Source: Pantoea sp. Mb-10 (GTDB lineage: Bacteria; Pseudomonadota; Gammaproteobacteria; Enterobacterales; Enterobacteriaceae). Taken from it: a stretch of DNA of 64,000 nucleotides. The notes below the pieces were generated by a model, which ran no database searches, was not told where the DNA came from, and saw only the letters and a program-made list of their open reading frames with translations. How positions within the stretch are numbered: the stretch's first letter is position 1; each line of letters begins with the position of its first letter. Below, one piece after another: positions 43,142 through 53,380 of this stretch. The translations under genes were made by a program, and so were the position numbers. Location: the NCBI RefSeq assembly GCF_021272205.1, contig NZ_JAJSDX010000002.1, forward strand, positions 62,001 to 126,000, written 5' to 3'.

Positions 43142-44165
43142 AGCCACTCAAGAAAAATCCGCAGTACACTCCACAGGTGAACGCCTGCGTCTGGCCCGTG
43201 AGCAAATGGGGCTGACGCAGCAAAACGTTGCAGAGCGTTTATGCCTGAAACTCACTACCGTACGTGACATCGAAGAGGATAAATCCCCGGCGGATTTAGC
43301 CTCCACGTTCCTGCGTGGCTATATCCGCTCTTATGCGCGTTTGGTGCATGTGCCGGAGGACGATCTGCTGCCCATGATGGCCAAGCAGGCGCCCGTTCGC
43401 GCAGCAAAAATTGAGCCAATGCAGAGCTTTTCGCTGGGCAAGCGCCGCAAAAAGCGCGATGGCTGGCTGATGATTTTCACCTGGCTGGTGATTTTCGTTG
43501 TGGTCGGACTCACAGGCGCCTGGTGGTGGCAGAATCACAAGGCATCACAGGCCGATCTGGTCTCGATGGCCGATCAAAACGGCAGCAGCAACGATAGCGG
43601 CCAGTCAATTCCGCTGGGTGATAACAGCGCGGAAAGCAGCAGCGATAACGATGCCAGCGCGGCGGGAACGCCAATTGATACCGGCGCGGGCGCGGCAGCG
43701 ACACCTGCTACTGGCAGCGCTAACAACAGTGCTTCATCGGCGCAAACGCCTTCTACGTCCTCTGCACCTGCGGCGACGAGCGATAACGCGGTGGTTTCAC
43801 CGAGCCAGGCACCGGTTGACACCAATCCGCCAGCGGCGACCTCTCCGGCACCGGCTAACAGCGTTCCGGCCGCATCCATGCCAACGGCCAACGCGGCAGT
43901 TAGCCAGACTGCGGCCGATCCCAATGCGGTAGTGATGCACTTCAAAGCGGATTGCTGGCTGGAAGTCACTGATGCCACCGGTAAGAAGTTGTTCAGTGGT
44001 ATTCAACGCAGCGGTGGTAACCTCAGCTTGTCCGGTACCGCTCCGTATCGTCTGAAAATTGGGGCTCCGGGCGCGGTTGACGTGCAATATCAGAATCAGC
44101 CCGTTGATTTAAGTCGTTTTATCCGTAATAACCAGGTTGCCCGATTGACGCTGGGTGCGCAATAA
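43131..44165 (+). CDS. rodZ: Cytoskeleton protein RodZ
   Basis: Links MreB to the cell wall synthesis machinery and keeps rod shape. The 344-residue protein has an N-terminal Xre-like helix-turn-helix ([24 protein letters not shown]), a single membrane segment (about 113-133, [21 protein letters not shown]), a long low-complexity periplasmic linker rich in Ser, Ala, Pro and Thr (about 150-255) and a C-terminal beta domain (DUF4115). Same order rlmN-pilW-rodZ-ispG as related genera. Confidence 0.94.
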   Translation: MNTEATQEKSAVHSTGERLRLAREQMGLTQQNVAERLCLKLTTVRDIEEDKSPADLASTFLRGYIRSYARLVHVPEDDLLPMMAKQAPVRAAKIEPMQSFSLGKRRKKRDGWLMIFTWLVIFVVVGLTGAWWWQNHKASQADLVSMADQNGSSNDSGQSIPLGDNSAESSSDNDASAAGTPIDTGAGAAATPATGSANNSASSAQTPSTSSAPAATSDNAVVSPSQAPVDTNPPAATSPAPANSVPAASMPTANAAVSQTAADPNAVVMHFKADCWLEVTDATGKKLFSGIQRSGGNLSLSGTAPYRLKIGAPGAVDVQYQNQPVDLSRFIRNNQVARLTLGAQ

Positions 44166-44203
44166 CGCGCAGCGCGCTTTCCGGGTAATTGTGGAGAGAG
44201 AAT

Positions 44204-45325
44204 ATGCATAACGAAGCACCCATTATCCGTCGCAAATCAACGCGAATTTACGTCGGCAAGGTGCCAGTCGGCGATGGCGCGCCCATTGCCGTTCAGTCAA
44301 TGACCAACACCCGCACCACGGATGTTGAAGCCACAGTGAATCAGATCCGCGCGCTGGAGCGCGTGGGTGTGGATATCGTGCGCGTCTCTGTGCCTACGAT
44401 GGATGCTGCTGAGGCGTTCAAACTGATTAAACAACAGGTCAATGTGCCGCTGGTGGCGGATATTCACTTTGATTACCGTATCGCGCTCAAAGTTGCCGAA
44501 TACGGCGTTGATTGTCTGCGCATTAACCCAGGCAATATCGGCAACAACGAGCGTATCCGCCAGGTGGTTGACTGCGCACGCGATCACAATATCCCGATTC
44601 GCATTGGCGTCAATGCCGGTTCGCTGGAAAAAGATCTGCAAGAAAAGTATGGCGAGCCTACGCCGCAGGCGCTGCTGGAATCGGCGATGCGCCATGTCGA
44701 TCATCTTGATCGCCTGAACTTTGATCAATTTAAAGTCAGTGTAAAAGCCTCCGATGTGTTTCTGGCCGTGGAGTCCTATCGACTGCTGGCAAAAGCCATC
44801 GATCAGCCGCTGCACCTCGGTATTACCGAAGCGGGCGGCGCAAGAGCGGGCGCGGTGAAGTCGGCCATCGGTTTGGGGCTGCTGCTCGCCGAAGGCATTG
44901 GCGACACGCTGCGTATCTCGCTGGCCGCCGATCCGGTTGAAGAAGTCAAAGTGGGATATGACATCCTTAAGTCGCTGCGCATTCGTTCACGCGGCATTAA
45001 CTTCATCGCGTGCCCGACCTGCTCGCGTCAGGAGTTTGATGTGATCGGGACCGTTAACGCGCTTGAAGAGCGGCTGGAAGACATCATTACCCCAATGGAC
45101 GTCTCCATCATCGGCTGCGTGGTAAACGGGCCGGGCGAAGCGACCGTGTCGACGCTTGGCGTTACCGGCGGCAACAAAAAGAGCGGGTTCTACGAAGATG
45201 GTGTGCGCCAGCGGGATCGTCTTGATAACAATGACATGATCGATCAGCTGGAAGCGCGTATTCGTGCCAAGGCCGCCATGCTGGATGAGAGTCGCCGGAT
45301 CAGCGTGCAGCAGCTAGAAAAATAA
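44204..45325 (+). CDS. ispG: 4-hydroxy-3-methylbut-2-enyl diphosphate synthase
   Basis: [4Fe-4S] enzyme of the MEP isoprenoid pathway that reduces cyclic MEcPP to HMBPP. The 373-residue protein begins [18 protein letters not shown] and carries the cluster cysteines in IACPTCSRQ and [11 protein letters not shown]. Start at 44204 as in homologues. Essential, so cells must make Fe-S clusters by some route even though iscU and partners are missing from the isc locus. Confidence 0.97.
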   Translation: MHNEAPIIRRKSTRIYVGKVPVGDGAPIAVQSMTNTRTTDVEATVNQIRALERVGVDIVRVSVPTMDAAEAFKLIKQQVNVPLVADIHFDYRIALKVAEYGVDCLRINPGNIGNNERIRQVVDCARDHNIPIRIGVNAGSLEKDLQEKYGEPTPQALLESAMRHVDHLDRLNFDQFKVSVKASDVFLAVESYRLLAKAIDQPLHLGITEAGGARAGAVKSAIGLGLLLAEGIGDTLRISLAADPVEEVKVGYDILKSLRIRSRGINFIACPTCSRQEFDVIGTVNALEERLEDIITPMDVSIIGCVVNGPGEATVSTLGVTGGNKKSGFYEDGVRQRDRLDNNDMIDQLEARIRAKAAMLDESRRISVQQLEK

Positions 45326-45363
45326 GGGAAGGTGCGCGGCAAACGCGCGCCAGTTTGTGATTG

Positions 45364-45413
45364 AACCTGTGCGGTTTCATCCTCATAAGGTATGATGCCG
45401 GACAGGTTTTTTT
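45364..45413 (+). terminator. Bipartite hairpin with T run between ispG and hisS
   Basis: AACCTGT (45364-45370) pairs with ACAGGTT (45402-45408), then a G-G mismatch, CGG with CCG, a TTT bulge and CATC with GATG; a run of seven T follows. Ends ispG transcripts, yet hisS starts only 18 bp later. A -10-like TATGAT (45391-45396) lies in the apical part, so hisS may be transcribed from inside the structure. Confidence 0.6.
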
Positions 45414-45431
45414 GTATTAAGAGATTCTAAC

Positions 45432-46706
45432 GTGGCGAAGAATATTCAAGCGATCCGTGGGATGAACGACTACCTGCCCGTGGATACCGCGGTCTGGCAG
45501 CGCATTGAAGGCACCCTCAAACAGGTTCTGGCCAGCTATGGCTACAGTGAAATCCGTCTACCGATCGTTGAGCATACGCCCTTATTCAGCCGCGCTATTG
45601 GTGAAGTGACCGACGTGGTTGAGAAAGAGATGTACACCTTTGAAGACCGCAACGGCGAAAGCCTGACCCTGCGCCCGGAAGGGACCGCGGGCTGCGTGCG
45701 CGCCGGTATCGAACACGGTCTGCTCTACAATCAGGAGCAGCGCCTGTGGTACGTCGGTCCAATGTTCCGCTATGAGCGTCCGCAAAAAGGCCGCTATCGC
45801 CAGTTCCACCAAATGGGCGTGGAAGTGTTTGGCCTGCAAGGGCCAGACGTGGATGCAGAACTGATTATGATGACAGCGCGCTGGTGGAAAGCGCTGGGTA
45901 TCGCCGATCACGTTGAGCTGGAGCTGAACTCCATTGGCTCACTGGCAGCACGCGCCGACTACCGTAACGCGCTGGTTGCCTTCCTTGAGCAGCACCAAGA
46001 CGTGCTGGATGAAGACTGTAAGCGCCGCATGTACACTAACCCGCTGCGCGTGCTCGACAGCAAAAACCCGGATATTCAGGCGCTGCTGAACGATGCGCCA
46101 ACGCTGGGCGAGTTCCTTGACGCAGAATCGCGGGAACACTTCAGCGGCCTGTGCGCGCTGCTGGACGATGCCGGCATCAAATACCGTATCAATCAGCGTC
46201 TGGTACGCGGCCTTGATTACTATAACCGCACCGTCTTTGAATGGGTCACCAGCAGCCTTGGCTCGCAAGGCACCGTATGCGGCGGCGGGCGCTATGATGG
46301 TTTGGTTGAGCAACTGGGCGGGCGCGCTACCCCGGCGGTTGGCTTCGCCATGGGCCTGGAGCGTTTGGTGCTGCTGGTACAGGCGGTTAATCCTGAATTT
46401 GAACCGACGCGCATTGTTGATGTCTATGTTATCGCTTCGGGGCAGGGCGTGCAGTCCGCCGCGATGCAGCTGGCGGAAACACTGCGCGATGCAGACCCGA
46501 CGCTGAAGCTGATGACCAACTTTGGCGGCGGTAATTTCAAGAAGCAGTTTGCTCGTGCAGACAAGTGGGGCGCACGTATTGCGCTGGTGCTGGGCGAAGA
46601 TGAAATGAAAGCGGGACAGGTGGTGATTAAAGATCTGCGCACTGGCGAACAGCAAACGCTGGCGCAGAGCGAGGCTGCTGTCACGTTGCGCACGCTGCTG
46701 CAGTAA
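45432..46706 (+). CDS. hisS: Histidyl-tRNA synthetase
   Basis: Class II aminoacyl-tRNA synthetase. The 424-residue protein has motif 2 region ([25 protein letters not shown]), the histidine-specific loops [15 protein letters not shown] and [15 protein letters not shown], and a C-terminal anticodon-binding domain. GTG start at 45432, as in E. coli. Confidence 0.97.
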   Translation: MAKNIQAIRGMNDYLPVDTAVWQRIEGTLKQVLASYGYSEIRLPIVEHTPLFSRAIGEVTDVVEKEMYTFEDRNGESLTLRPEGTAGCVRAGIEHGLLYNQEQRLWYVGPMFRYERPQKGRYRQFHQMGVEVFGLQGPDVDAELIMMTARWWKALGIADHVELELNSIGSLAARADYRNALVAFLEQHQDVLDEDCKRRMYTNPLRVLDSKNPDIQALLNDAPTLGEFLDAESREHFSGLCALLDDAGIKYRINQRLVRGLDYYNRTVFEWVTSSLGSQGTVCGGGRYDGLVEQLGGRATPAVGFAMGLERLVLLVQAVNPEFEPTRIVDVYVIASGQGVQSAAMQLAETLRDADPTLKLMTNFGGGNFKKQFARADKWGARIALVLGEDEMKAGQVVIKDLRTGEQQTLAQSEAAVTLRTLLQ

Positions 46707-46737
46707 GCGCTATAGCCATTTTAAAGAGAGGGATTGC

Positions 46738-47355
46738 GTGGAAGTTTACAGCAACGAGAACGAACAGGTTGACGCACTGCGTCAGTTTTTCGCCAATAAC
46801 GGTAAAGCGCTGGCAGTTGGCGTGATCATCGGTATCGCCGCGCTGGGCGGCTGGCGTTTCTGGACCAGCCATCAGGAAGGTTCGGATAAAGCCGCATCGG
46901 CACAGTATCAGCAGCTCACCACGGCGATGCGTGCTGACCAGCCACAGACGCTGGACGCGGTAGCGGAATTTGCGCACGATAATCAAAATACCTACGGTGC
47001 GCTGGCGTCGCTGGATTTGGCGAAACAGTATGTCACCGCAAATCACCTGGATAAAGCGATTGCACTGCTGCAAAACGGCTTAAAAGACACGAAAGATGCC
47101 AATCTGCAGGCGGTGATTAATCTTCGCCTGGCGCGCATTCAGCTACAGCAAAATCAGGCGGATGCCGCGCTCAGCACGCTGAATAACGTGAAGGGCGAAG
47201 GTTGGACGGCGATCATTGCGGATATTCGCGGCGAAGCGCTGTTGAGTAAAGGCGACAAGCAGGGCGCACGCGATGCATGGAGCAAGGGAGCAGAATCGCA
47301 GACGTCTCCCGCGCTGAAGCAGATGCTGCAAATGAAAATGAATAACTTAAGTTAA
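46738..47355 (+). CDS. yfgM: Ancillary SecYEG translocon subunit YfgM
   Basis: 205-residue inner-membrane protein with an N-in anchor (about 24-44, ALAVGVIIGIAALGGWRFW) and a periplasmic TPR-like domain. In E. coli it binds the SecYEG translocon with the chaperone PpiD and dampens RcsB. GTG start at 46738, after AGAGAGGGA. Precedes bamB by 19 bp. Confidence 0.93.
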   Translation: MEVYSNENEQVDALRQFFANNGKALAVGVIIGIAALGGWRFWTSHQEGSDKAASAQYQQLTTAMRADQPQTLDAVAEFAHDNQNTYGALASLDLAKQYVTANHLDKAIALLQNGLKDTKDANLQAVINLRLARIQLQQNQADAALSTLNNVKGEGWTAIIADIRGEALLSKGDKQGARDAWSKGAESQTSPALKQMLQMKMNNLS

Positions 47356-47374
47356 GCCAGTCAAGAGAGCGCAC

Positions 47375-48556
47375 ATGGAATTACGTAAATACCTGCTGCC
47401 AGGGCTGATTTCGGTCACTCTGCTCAGTGGTTGCTCGCTGTTCAGCGGCGAAGAAGATGTCGTGAAAATGGCCCCGCTGCCCAAAGTGGAAAATCAGTTT
47501 ACTCCGCAAACGGCATGGAGTACGTCAGTGGGTGATGGCGTAGGTGACTTCTACTCTAATCTGCATCCAGCATGGCAAGATGGCACCGTGTACGCCGCCG
47601 ATCGCTTTGGCGTCGTCAAAGCGCTCGATGCCAGCAACGGCAAAGAGAAGTGGAAAGTCGACCTCTCGCAAAAAACCGGCTTCTTCTCCAGCAACATTTC
47701 AGCCCTGCTCTCAGGTGGCATCACTGCGACCGGCGATCGCATCTATATTGGCAGCGAGCGCGGCCAGGTCTTTGCCTTGAATACCAGCGACGGCAGCGTC
47801 GCCTGGCAAACCAAGGTGGCCGGCGAGGCGATGTCTCGCCCAGTGGTCAGCGATGGTCTGGTGCTGGTGCATACCAGCAACGGCATGTTGCAGGGCTTGG
47901 ATCAGACCAGCGGTGCGGTGAAGTGGAGCGTTAACCTTGATATGCCTGCGCTGTCGCTGCGCGGCGAATCTGCCCCAGTGGTCGCTTTTGGCGGTGCCAT
48001 TGTCGGCGGTGACAACGGTCGCGTAAGCGCGGTGATCCTGAATCAAGGCCAGCTGATCTGGCAGCAGCGTATTTCGCAGCCCAGCGGCGCAACGGAAATC
48101 GATCGCCTTAACGATGTCGATACTACCCCCGTTGTCGTCAACGGCGTGGTTTACGCGCTGGCGTACAATGGCAATCTCACGGCGCTGGATTTGCGTTCCG
48201 GTCAAATCCTGTGGAAGCGTGAAATTGGTGGCGTCAAAGACATGGTGGTGGAGGCGGGCCGCATCTATCTGGTCGATCAGGACGATCGCGTGATTGCCCT
48301 GAACGCAGACGGCGGCGTGGCGATCTGGCGCCAGAGCGATCTGCTGCACCGCAATCTTACCTCGCCGGTGCTGTTCAACGGTTATCTGGTGGTGGGCGAT
48401 AGCGAAGGCTACCTGCACTGGATCAATACCGTGGATGGCCGCTTTGTTGCGCAGCAGAAACTGGATAGCGATGGCTTCCAGACCGAGCCTGTTGTGGCCG
48501 GTGACAAACTGCTGATTCAGGCAAAAGGCGGTGAGGTTTACGCCATTACGCGCTAA
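47375..48556 (+). CDS. bamB: Outer-membrane assembly lipoprotein BamB
   Basis: Beta-propeller lipoprotein of the BAM complex. The 393-residue protein has a signal peptide with lipobox LLSGC (Cys20), then eight PQQ-like/WD blade repeats (GTVYAADRFGVVKALDASNGKEKW; GRIYLVDQDDRVIALNADGGVAIW). Co-directional and likely co-transcribed with yfgM. Confidence 0.96.
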   Translation: MELRKYLLPGLISVTLLSGCSLFSGEEDVVKMAPLPKVENQFTPQTAWSTSVGDGVGDFYSNLHPAWQDGTVYAADRFGVVKALDASNGKEKWKVDLSQKTGFFSSNISALLSGGITATGDRIYIGSERGQVFALNTSDGSVAWQTKVAGEAMSRPVVSDGLVLVHTSNGMLQGLDQTSGAVKWSVNLDMPALSLRGESAPVVAFGGAIVGGDNGRVSAVILNQGQLIWQQRISQPSGATEIDRLNDVDTTPVVVNGVVYALAYNGNLTALDLRSGQILWKREIGGVKDMVVEAGRIYLVDQDDRVIALNADGGVAIWRQSDLLHRNLTSPVLFNGYLVVGDSEGYLHWINTVDGRFVAQQKLDSDGFQTEPVVAGDKLLIQAKGGEVYAITR

Positions 48557-48593
48557 GGCGCGACTCTGCCGGGAAGCAGTATCCCGCAGTATA

Positions 48594-48629
48594 AACGGCT
48601 CCTGATTCGTCAGGGGCCGTTCTGTTTTT
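48594..48629 (+). terminator. bamB terminator
   Basis: AACGGCTCCTGA, TTCG loop, TCAGGGGCCGTT (one wobble pair), then CTGTTTTT. Confidence 0.88.
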
Positions 48630-48732
48630 AATCAGGCGTGGTATTCTTAGCGCCTTCTGCCTGAACCTGACGGTAAATGTCGTTATAATCCCGCCATTCG
48701 GGCGATTCATTTTTAAAACTGAGGCAAGTGTT

Positions 48733-50226
48733 ATGGTACCTGTGGTCGCGCTGGTTGGGCGTCCCAATGTGGGAAAATCTACGCTATTTAACCGCTTAAC
48801 GCGCACTCGTGATGCGCTGGTAGCGGATTTTCCTGGACTGACTCGCGATCGCAAATATGGTCGCGCCGAAGTGGAAGGGCGCGAATTTATTGTTATTGAT
48901 ACCGGCGGTATCGATGGCACCGAGGAAGGTGTAGAAAACCGTATGGCCGAGCAGTCGCTGCTGGCTATCGAAGAGGCGGACGTCGTGCTGTTTTTGGTGG
49001 ATGCGCGCGCGGGCGTGATGCCAGCAGATCAGCAAATCGCTAATCATCTGCGTTCGCGTGAAAAGCCCACGTTCCTGGTTGCCAACAAAACCGATGGCCT
49101 GGATCCGGATGCCGCCGTACTCGATTTCTACGCGCTGGCGTTAGGCGAGATTCATCCCATTGCCGCCTCGCACGGTCGTGGCGTCACGAATTTGCTGGAA
49201 ACCGCGCTGCTGCCGTGGATGGACGAAGTGTCACCGCAGCCGCTGAGCGAAGAAGACGAAAACGAGGCTTACTGGGCCGCGCTCGCCGCCGAGCAGAACG
49301 GTGAAACGCTGGAGGATGAAGAGGAAGAGGAAGACTTCGATCCCACCACGCTGCCGATTAAGCTGGCCATTGTGGGCCGTCCTAACGTGGGTAAGTCAAC
49401 GCTAACTAACCGCATTCTGGGCGAAGACCGCGTAGTGGTGTATGACATGCCGGGCACCACGCGCGACAGCATCTATATCCCGATGGAACGCGATGGCAGA
49501 GAGTATATCCTCATCGACACCGCTGGCGTGCGCAAGCGCGGCAAGATTACCGACACGGTAGAAAAATTCTCGGTGATTAAAACGCTGCAGGCGATCGAAG
49601 ACGCTAACGTGGTGATGTTGGTGATTGACGCACGCGCCGGTATCTCCGATCAGGATCTCTCGCTGCTGGGCTTTATTCTTAACAGCGGCCGTTCCCTGGT
49701 GATCGTGGTTAACAAGTGGGATGGCCTGTCGCAGGAAGTCAAAGATGAAGTGAAAGAGACGCTGGACTTCCGTCTTGGCTTTATCGACTTCGCCCGCGTG
49801 CATTTTATTTCTGCTCTGCACGGCAGCGGCGTTGGCAACCTGTTTGAGTCGGTTACCGAAGCATACGACTGCTCGACCAAGCGCGTTAATACCTCAATGC
49901 TGACCCGCATCATGACCATGGCGGCAGACGATCATCAGCCGCCGCTGGTGCGTGGGCGTCGCGTTAAGCTTAAGTATGCGCACGCAGGCGGCTATAACCC
50001 GCCGATCGTGGTCATTCACGGCAATCAGGTCAAGGATCTGCCGGATTCCTACAAGCGCTATCTGATGAACTATTTCCGCCGTTCACTGGACGTAATGGGA
50101 ACGCCCATCCGCATTCAGTTTAAAGAAGGGGATAACCCTTACGCGGGCAAGCGCAACCTGCTGACGCCAACGCAGCAGCGTAAGCGTAAGCGCCTGATGG
50201 CGCACCTTAAAAAGAACAAAAAGTAA
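48733..50226 (+). CDS. der: Ribosome assembly GTPase Der (EngA)
   Basis: Essential GTPase for 50S assembly with two tandem G domains (first G1 GRPNVGKST at 8-16; second at about 209-217 in [13 protein letters not shown]) and a KH-like C-terminal domain. The 497-residue product has a longer acidic linker between the G domains ([10 protein letters not shown]). Full length. Confidence 0.97.
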   Translation: MVPVVALVGRPNVGKSTLFNRLTRTRDALVADFPGLTRDRKYGRAEVEGREFIVIDTGGIDGTEEGVENRMAEQSLLAIEEADVVLFLVDARAGVMPADQQIANHLRSREKPTFLVANKTDGLDPDAAVLDFYALALGEIHPIAASHGRGVTNLLETALLPWMDEVSPQPLSEEDENEAYWAALAAEQNGETLEDEEEEEDFDPTTLPIKLAIVGRPNVGKSTLTNRILGEDRVVVYDMPGTTRDSIYIPMERDGREYILIDTAGVRKRGKITDTVEKFSVIKTLQAIEDANVVMLVIDARAGISDQDLSLLGFILNSGRSLVIVVNKWDGLSQEVKDEVKETLDFRLGFIDFARVHFISALHGSGVGNLFESVTEAYDCSTKRVNTSMLTRIMTMAADDHQPPLVRGRRVKLKYAHAGGYNPPIVVIHGNQVKDLPDSYKRYLMNYFRRSLDVMGTPIRIQFKEGDNPYAGKRNLLTPTQQRKRKRLMAHLKKNKK

Positions 50227-50231
50227 ACCAG

Positions 50232-50255
50232 AAGGCCCCGTTAGGGGCCTTTTTT
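50232..50255 (+). terminator. der terminator
   Basis: AGGCCCC, GTTA loop, GGGGCCT, six T, eight bases after the der stop. Confidence 0.92.
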
Positions 50256-50327
50256 ATGCTTGATGCCCAAGCGCTGCCGCGCTTGTAGCAAAAATGCTAT
50301 TGCCTGATAACTTCCCTGTAACAGTTG

Positions 50328-50357
50328 TTCACTTTTAAATGTACCAGGTGGTACAAT
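50328..50357 (+). promoter_or_regulatory. Promoter with palindromic operator before the PQQ dehydrogenase gene
   Basis: TTCACT (50328-50333), 18-bp spacer, TACAAT (50352-50357). A perfect 16-bp palindrome, TGTACCAGGTGGTACA (50340-50355), fills the spacer and overlaps the -10, the usual place of a repressor operator. I do not recognise its regulator. Confidence 0.55.
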
Positions 50358-50552
50358 CCTGCCGCCTTATGGGCAACGTAGCCGCCATCCGCGTTACGTG
50401 CCCGCGCATAAGCGTTACTTCACGGGCCATCCACCCGTATTTACAGAGTTAAAATAAAGCGTAACGGAGACGTGAGCGATCGCTGTGCTTGCACATAACG
50501 GGCCGGTCATCATCTGACTCCGGCCCGCGCGCGTTATTTTCAGGAGAATGTT
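50358..50552 (+). other. Leader region of the PQQ dehydrogenase gene
   Basis: Nearly 200 bp between the predicted promoter and the start codon. A repeated motif, GGGCCATCCACC and nearby GGGCCGGTCATC, is visible, and an imperfect hairpin may form around 50503-50531 (GGGCCGG...CCGGCCC). Long leader with possible RNA structure; nothing firmer can be said. Confidence 0.4.
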
Positions 50553-52994
50553 ATGGCAGAAAATTCTGCTCGTCCCGGCAAGGGATTGAGCGTCTGGTCC
50601 GCGCTGTTCGGACTGGTTATGTTGGCTATCGGCCTGTTCTTCGCCATCGGCGGTGGCAAGCTGGTGGCGCTGGGCGGCAGCCGCTACTTCCTTGTGGCAG
50701 GCATTGTGATGGTGCTGTCGGCGGTGCAATTTTTCCGCCGTAAATCCTCGGCGGTCACGCTGTTTATGCTGGTGTTTGCCGGTACGCTGATCTGGTCATT
50801 CTACGACGCAGGCTTCGTATTCTGGCCGCTAGTGTCACGTTTGATGGTGCCCGCTGGCCTGATGATGCTGGCTTTCCTCACTTGGCCTGCGCTGCGTAAA
50901 CGCGAAGGTAAAGCGTCGCTGGCGAAGGTGTCCTATGCGCTGTCAGCCCTGATTGCCGTAGGCATGGTAGTGACGCTGGTGCAGATGTTCCAGCCGCATC
51001 CGACCGTGGCGTTCACGGGGAAACCGCTACCGTTGATTCCGGTGGATAAATCCAAACCGCAGCAGGACTGGAGCAGCTACGGCCGCACGCCGGAAGGCGA
51101 CCGCTTTGCCGCGATCGACCAGATTACCCGCGATAACGTGAAAGAGCTGCAGGTTGCATGGACGTTCCGCACCGGCGATACGCCAATCAGCCCAACCGGT
51201 AACGGCGCGGAAGATCAGCAAACTCCGCTGCAGGTTGGTAACACACTTTTTCTCTGTACGCCGCACAACAACGTGATTGCCGTGGAAGCGAACAGCGGTA
51301 AGCAGATCTGGAAGCGCGAAATCAATGCGCAGGCGGAAGTGTGGAACCGCTGCCGCGGTCTGGCCTACTTCGATGCCACACAGCCGATTAAGCAGCCGAC
51401 GCAGCCGGGCTCAACGCCGGTGCCCGCGCCGGTATTGGCCGCAGGCGACAGCTGCCAGCGTCGTATTCTGATGAACACCATCGATGCGCGTCTGATCGCT
51501 ATCAACGCCGACAACGGTGAGTTCTGCGAACACTTCGGCGATCGCGGCACTGTGGATCTGAAACAGGGACTGGGTAACGCGCCCGATCCGCAGTATCAGC
51601 TGACCTCCGCGCCGCAGGTGGCAGGTACGACCGTGGTGGTGGGCGGTCGCGTGGCGGATAACGTTCAGACCGACATGCCAGGCGGCGTGCTGCGCGGTTT
51701 TGATGTGATCACCGGCCAGATGCGCTGGGCATTTGACCCGGGCAATGACGACCCGAACGCGGTGTTGATGCCGGGTAAAAACTACACCCGCAGCACCCCA
51801 AACTCCTGGGCACCGCTCTCCTACGATCCGGCCATGAACACGGTATTCCTGCCAATGGGCAGCTCGTCGGTGGATCTGTGGGGCGCTAACCGCACTAAAC
51901 TGGATCACACCTACGGTGCGTCCATTTTGGCGCTGGACGCCACCACCGGTAAGCAAAAATGGGTTTACCAGACGGTGCATAACGACCTGTGGGATTTTGA
52001 CCTGCCGATGCAGCCAAGTCTGGTCGACTTCCCCATGAAAGATGGCAGCACCAAGCCCGCCGTGGTGATTGGCGCGAAAACCGGCATGATCTGGGTACTG
52101 GATCGCTTGACCGGCAAGCCGTTAACCAAAGTCGAAGAGCAGCCGATGCCGCAGGGCCATATCCCGAACGAGCAGTACACGGCAACCCAGCCGCACTCGG
52201 TGGAAATGCCGAGCATCGGTAATCAAACGCTGACTGAATCCGATATGTGGGGCGCGACGCCGTTTGACCAGCTGGCTTGCCGCATCGCTTTCAAAGGCAT
52301 GCGTTACAACGGCCTGTTCACCGTACCGGACACCGATAAGTCACTCAGCTTCCCCGGCTCGCTGGGCGGCATGAACTGGGGCAGCATCTCCTTTGATCCG
52401 AACAATCAGTACATGTTCGTCAACGACATGCGCCTGGGCCTGTGGGTGCAGATGATCCCGCAGGACACCAGCAAAGTGGCCCGCGGCAGCAACGGTGGTG
52501 AAGCGATCAATACCGGCATGGGCGCGGTACCGCTGAAAGGCACGCCGTATGCGGTGAACAAAAACCGCTTTATGTCACCGCTGGGTATCCCTTGCCAGGC
52601 TCCGCCGTTTGGTACGCTTTCAGCTATCGACATGAAAACCCGTCAGATCGTTTGGCAGGTGCCGGTGGGTACCGTGCAGGATACTGGCCCGTTCGGCATC
52701 AAAATGCACGCGCAGATGCCAATTGGCATGCCGACGCTGGGCGGTACGCTTGCCACCCAAGGCGGCTTAGTGTTTATCGCCGGGACGCAGGATTACTATC
52801 TGCGCGCCTTTGACAGCGCAACCGGCAAGGAAGTGTGGAAAGCACGTCTGCCGGTGGGCAGTCAGGGCGGTCCAATGAGCTACGTTTCGCCGAAAGATGG
52901 CAAGCAGTACATTGTGATTTCCGCCGGTGGCGCGCGTCAGTCACCGGATCGCGGCGATTACGTGATTGCTTTTGCGCTGCCTGAGAACAAGTAA
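50553..52994 (+). CDS. Membrane-bound PQQ-dependent dehydrogenase, glucose/quinate/shikimate type
   Basis: Quinoprotein oxidising sugars or polyols at the periplasmic face and passing electrons to ubiquinone. The 813-residue protein has five N-terminal membrane segments (within 1-150) and an eight-bladed PQQ propeller with family signatures DWSSYGRTPEGDRFAAIDQIT, VYQTVHNDLWDFDLPMQPSLVDF and the end SAGGARQSPDRGDYVIAF. Close in length to E. coli Gcd (796). Gcd is the likeliest assignment, but Pantoea-type genomes carry several paralogues. Apo unless PQQ is made or taken up; pqq genes are not in the window. Confidence 0.88.
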   Translation: MAENSARPGKGLSVWSALFGLVMLAIGLFFAIGGGKLVALGGSRYFLVAGIVMVLSAVQFFRRKSSAVTLFMLVFAGTLIWSFYDAGFVFWPLVSRLMVPAGLMMLAFLTWPALRKREGKASLAKVSYALSALIAVGMVVTLVQMFQPHPTVAFTGKPLPLIPVDKSKPQQDWSSYGRTPEGDRFAAIDQITRDNVKELQVAWTFRTGDTPISPTGNGAEDQQTPLQVGNTLFLCTPHNNVIAVEANSGKQIWKREINAQAEVWNRCRGLAYFDATQPIKQPTQPGSTPVPAPVLAAGDSCQRRILMNTIDARLIAINADNGEFCEHFGDRGTVDLKQGLGNAPDPQYQLTSAPQVAGTTVVVGGRVADNVQTDMPGGVLRGFDVITGQMRWAFDPGNDDPNAVLMPGKNYTRSTPNSWAPLSYDPAMNTVFLPMGSSSVDLWGANRTKLDHTYGASILALDATTGKQKWVYQTVHNDLWDFDLPMQPSLVDFPMKDGSTKPAVVIGAKTGMIWVLDRLTGKPLTKVEEQPMPQGHIPNEQYTATQPHSVEMPSIGNQTLTESDMWGATPFDQLACRIAFKGMRYNGLFTVPDTDKSLSFPGSLGGMNWGSISFDPNNQYMFVNDMRLGLWVQMIPQDTSKVARGSNGGEAINTGMGAVPLKGTPYAVNKNRFMSPLGIPCQAPPFGTLSAIDMKTRQIVWQVPVGTVQDTGPFGIKMHAQMPIGMPTLGGTLATQGGLVFIAGTQDYYLRAFDSATGKEVWKARLPVGSQGGPMSYVSPKDGKQYIVISAGGARQSPDRGDYVIAFALPENK

Positions 52995-53021
52995 CGGTTA
53001 GCGACACACGCCACGAAAAGA

Positions 53022-53051
53022 AAGGCCGGCATCATGATGCCGGCCTTTTTT
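53022..53051 (+). terminator. PQQ dehydrogenase terminator
   Basis: AAGGCCGGCATC and GATGCCGGCCTT around a tiny AT loop, then six T. Perfect 12-bp stem. Confidence 0.92.
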
Positions 53052-53095
53052 ATGCCTTCCGTGGCGCGACACATCCTTAAAGGTACGTACCTGGT

Positions 53096-53278
53096 TTACT
53101 GCTGCTTAGAGGGGCGACGGCTTTTTTGACCGCCTTTTCTTCCAGCTTCCCTGGCTCTTTCAGGATCGTTTCTGAAATTGCCTCCGCTGACTTTGCCGCC
53201 CGCGCGACCTGCTTCCTTGGCGCGCTCCGGGTCCTCTGCAAAGTTCCCGGCACCGCCTCGTTGCTTTTGTTGTGTCAT
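53096..53278 (-). CDS. KGG-repeat stress-induced small protein (YciG-like)
   Basis: 60-residue hydrophilic protein built of two repeats (GNFAEDPERAKEAGRAGGKVSG and GNFRNDPERAREAGRKGGQKS), the Con-10/KGG pattern of small stress or stationary-phase proteins. GAGG ribosome site seven bases before the ATG. Function unknown; probably sigma-S dependent in relatives. Between the PQQ dehydrogenase and the emfourin gene. Confidence 0.88.
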   Translation of the reverse strand: MTQQKQRGGAGNFAEDPERAKEAGRAGGKVSGGNFRNDPERAREAGRKGGQKSRRPSKQQ

Positions 53279-53380
53279 AGCAGAGACCTCATCTAAGGGT
53301 GTTTTCTTTGATGTGGACTAGCTAGCCACGTACACCAGTATAGTGAATACGTTACGCTTCGCTCCAGATCGGGGCACCTA

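Noticed and set aside
43580..43900. Low-complexity Ser/Ala/Thr/Pro stretch as a sign of a broken or chimeric gene
   Set aside because: It is the normal variable periplasmic linker of RodZ; frame and both flanking domains are intact.
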